Source: an uncultured Eubacteriales bacterium (lineage in GTDB: Bacteria; Bacillota; Clostridia; Christensenellales; Aristaeellaceae). Taken from it: 23,078 nucleotides of DNA. This document shows positions 22,054 through 23,078 of this stretch, piece by piece. The translations under genes and the position numbers were made by a program. A model generated the notes under the pieces. It was not told the origin of the DNA. It made no database searches and saw only the letters and a list, made by a program, of their open reading frames with translations. The DNA lies in the NCBI GenBank assembly GCA_900542395.1, contig UQNM01000038.1:1-23078 (forward strand). The letters are read 5' to 3'. How positions within the stretch are numbered: position 1 is the stretch's first letter; each line of letters begins with the position of its first letter.

Positions 22054-22770
22054 GTGAGCATTTTTGCAATCGGCGATTTGCATCTGCCGGGCGGCGACAA
22101 AAAGCCGATGGATGTTTTCGGCGCGCATTGGGAGCGGCATTTTGAGCGGATTTGCGCGGATTGGCAAAGCCGCGTGAAGCCGGAGGATATCGTGCTGATT
22201 CCGGGGGATATCTCCTGGGCGATGCAGCTTAGCGACGCGCTGAACGATCTGCGCGAAATTGCCAAACTGCCGGGCACGATCCTGCTGCTGCGCGGCAACC
22301 ATGATTACTGGTGGTCGTCGCTCAGCCAGCTCCGCGCCTGCCTGCCGGAAAACATGCACGCCGTGCAGAACGATGCGTTTGACGCGGGCGATTGCGTGTT
22401 CTGCGGCACGCGGGGATGGACGATCCCGCTGGGGCAGAACGCCGCCGCGCAGGATGAAAAGCTCTATCGCCGCGAGGCGCTGCGGCTTGAAATGTCGCTG
22501 AAGGACGCGGCGCGCATCGCGAACGGCCGGCCGATTTTTGCAATGATGCATTATCCGCCGCTGCTGCCGGAAACGGCGCGTCAGGGGACGGAGTTCACGC
22601 GGCTGCTGAGCGAATACGGGGTCAAGCGCTGCGTCTACGGCCATCTGCACGGGCAGAGCGTTCAGCGCGGCTTCAGCGGGTCATACCGCGGGGTGCGATA
22701 CGATCTGGTTTCCTGCGACGCGCTGGGCTTTGCGCTCAAGGATGTGTCGCTGGAGGCGGCGGAAGGCTGA
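22054..22770 (+). CDS. Calcineurin-like metallophosphoesterase
   Basis: The product is 238 residues. The complete dinuclear-metal signature is present: GDLHL (D8, H10), GDISW (D52), GNHDYWW (N82, H83), MHYPP and GHLHG. It probably hydrolyses a phosphomonoester or diester in the cytoplasm, as there is no signal peptide or membrane span. The Firmicutes members of this subfamily have no well-established substrate. It starts with GTG at 22054 behind AGAGGTG and forms a two-gene unit with the zinc-ribbon protein. It ends in front of a good terminator at 22811-22850. Confidence 0.9.
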   Translation: MSIFAIGDLHLPGGDKKPMDVFGAHWERHFERICADWQSRVKPEDIVLIPGDISWAMQLSDALNDLREIAKLPGTILLLRGNHDYWWSSLSQLRACLPENMHAVQNDAFDAGDCVFCGTRGWTIPLGQNAAAQDEKLYRREALRLEMSLKDAARIANGRPIFAMMHYPPLLPETARQGTEFTRLLSEYGVKRCVYGHLHGQSVQRGFSGSYRGVRYDLVSCDALGFALKDVSLEAAEG

Positions 22771-22810
22771 CGCGGCGCGGGTAAACGCTCGAAAAAGCCA
22801 TTTGATTGGG

Positions 22811-22850
22811 CGGAGAGCGCTATCCCAAAGGGGTAGCGCGCCGTTTTTTT
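22811..22850 (+). terminator. Terminator of the phosphoesterase gene
   Basis: GCGCTATCCC (22817-22826) pairs with GGGGTAGCGC (22830-22839), one T-G wobble included, around AAA. CGG (22811-22813) and CCG (22841-22843) extend the stem, and seven T (22844-22850) follow. Confidence 0.9.
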
Positions 22851-22900
22851 GCCACAGAAAGATCGATGAAAGATAATCATATGGAACCCCCGCAAACAGG

Positions 22901-22930
22901 TTGACAGAGCCACACGAAAGATGATATAGT
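22901..22930 (+). promoter_or_regulatory. Promoter for the gene leaving the window
   Basis: TTGACA (22901-22906) and TATAGT (22925-22930) are 18 bases apart. The transcript leader would be about 85 bases before ATG 23023. Between 22771 and 23022 I see only the terminator, this promoter and this leader. Confidence 0.75.
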
Positions 22931-23022
22931 GGTTCGGTATAGAAAGTCGGCGAAACAGCCGCGGTTTTCCTATGATAACGCTGAAGAGGTCATGGGGAAC
23001 AAAAGAAAGGGGAAACACAAAG

Positions 23023-23078
23023 ATGATGAAAAAAATTGGGGGGGGGGTTTTTTTAAAAAAAACCCCCCCCCATTTTTT
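23023..23078 (+). CDS. Start of a truncated gene, probably a signal-peptide protein
   Basis: AAAGGGG (23006-23012) precedes ATG ATG AAA AAA ATT, encoding MMKKI, the usual start of an exported or lipoprotein signal sequence. An in-frame ATG at 22972 is less likely because it lacks a ribosome binding site. The codons after about 23036 fall in the homopolymer artefact and should not be trusted. Nothing can be said about function. Confidence 0.5.
   Translation, partial: MMKKIGGGVFLKKTPPHF
23029..23078. other. Fold-back homopolymer tract, probable assembly artefact
   Basis: The window ends in blocks of A7, TT, G10, T7, A8, C9, A, T6. The second half is close to the reverse complement of the first. 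Natural sequence of this kind inside a signal peptide gene is very unlikely; it looks like a contig-end artefact. Confidence 0.85.

Noticed and set aside
22972..23022. Upstream in-frame ATG as the start of the truncated last gene
   Set aside because: No ribosome binding site precedes it, while AAAGGGG precedes ATG 23023, and MMKKI is a typical signal-peptide start.

Overview
The window reads as chromosomal core DNA of a high-GC, Gram-positive, spore-former-like member of the Clostridia (Bacillota). The reasons are GC-rich codon third positions, strong AGGAGG-type ribosome binding sites, a Firmicutes-type infC-rpmI-rplT operon with an attenuator leader, two GerMN-domain proteins, and a BclA-type collagen-like protein. 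An affiliation near Christensenellales or Oscillospiraceae is a guess only. I see no tRNA, rRNA, CRISPR array, phage genes or transposase. The right-hand end carries a fold-back homopolymer sequence that looks like a contig-end assembly artefact.

Layout. (1) 48-866, minus strand: a collagen-like, probably spore-surface protein, divergent from (2) a tightly packed plus-strand operon at 969-8338: GT2-TPR glycosyltransferase, D,D-carboxypeptidase, RluB pseudouridine synthase, a 916-residue zinc-ribbon/membrane/TPR-like protein, a NusG-II domain protein and an acyltransferase-3 membrane protein. (3) 8335-9707: a strong promoter whose -35 box overlaps the stop codon of the preceding gene, an attenuator leader, infC-rpmI-rplT and a terminator. 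(4) 9750-13170: two tandem polytopic membrane proteins resembling GT39/GT83 glycosyltransferases, closed by a large bidirectional terminator shared with (5) a second D,D-carboxypeptidase on the minus strand (13234-14712). (6) 14713-15121: a 409-base intergenic region with divergent promoters, a duplicated 20-base REP-like sequence and nested hairpins. (7) 15122-20800: OmpR-family response regulator, histidine kinase, two GerMN-domain envelope proteins and holA. (8) 20854-22770: a small putative ORF, a convergent CAP-domain secreted protein, a zinc-ribbon protein with an acidic tail and a metallophosphoesterase. (9) 22771-23078: a terminator, a good promoter, and the truncated start of another gene running into the artefact.

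Much of the window concerns the cell envelope: peptidoglycan trimming (two carboxypeptidases), sugar or acyl modification (GT2, two GT39-like proteins, an acyltransferase) and envelope signalling. The most interesting arrangements are three. First, the regulator-kinase-GerMN cluster resembles actinobacterial MtrA-MtrB-LpqB. Second, the collagen-like gene lies divergent from a GT2-TPR glycosyltransferase that may glycosylate it. Third, the infC leader has a well-formed three-state attenuator and probably also stops read-through from the upstream operon. I did not find a clearly new defence or mobile system.
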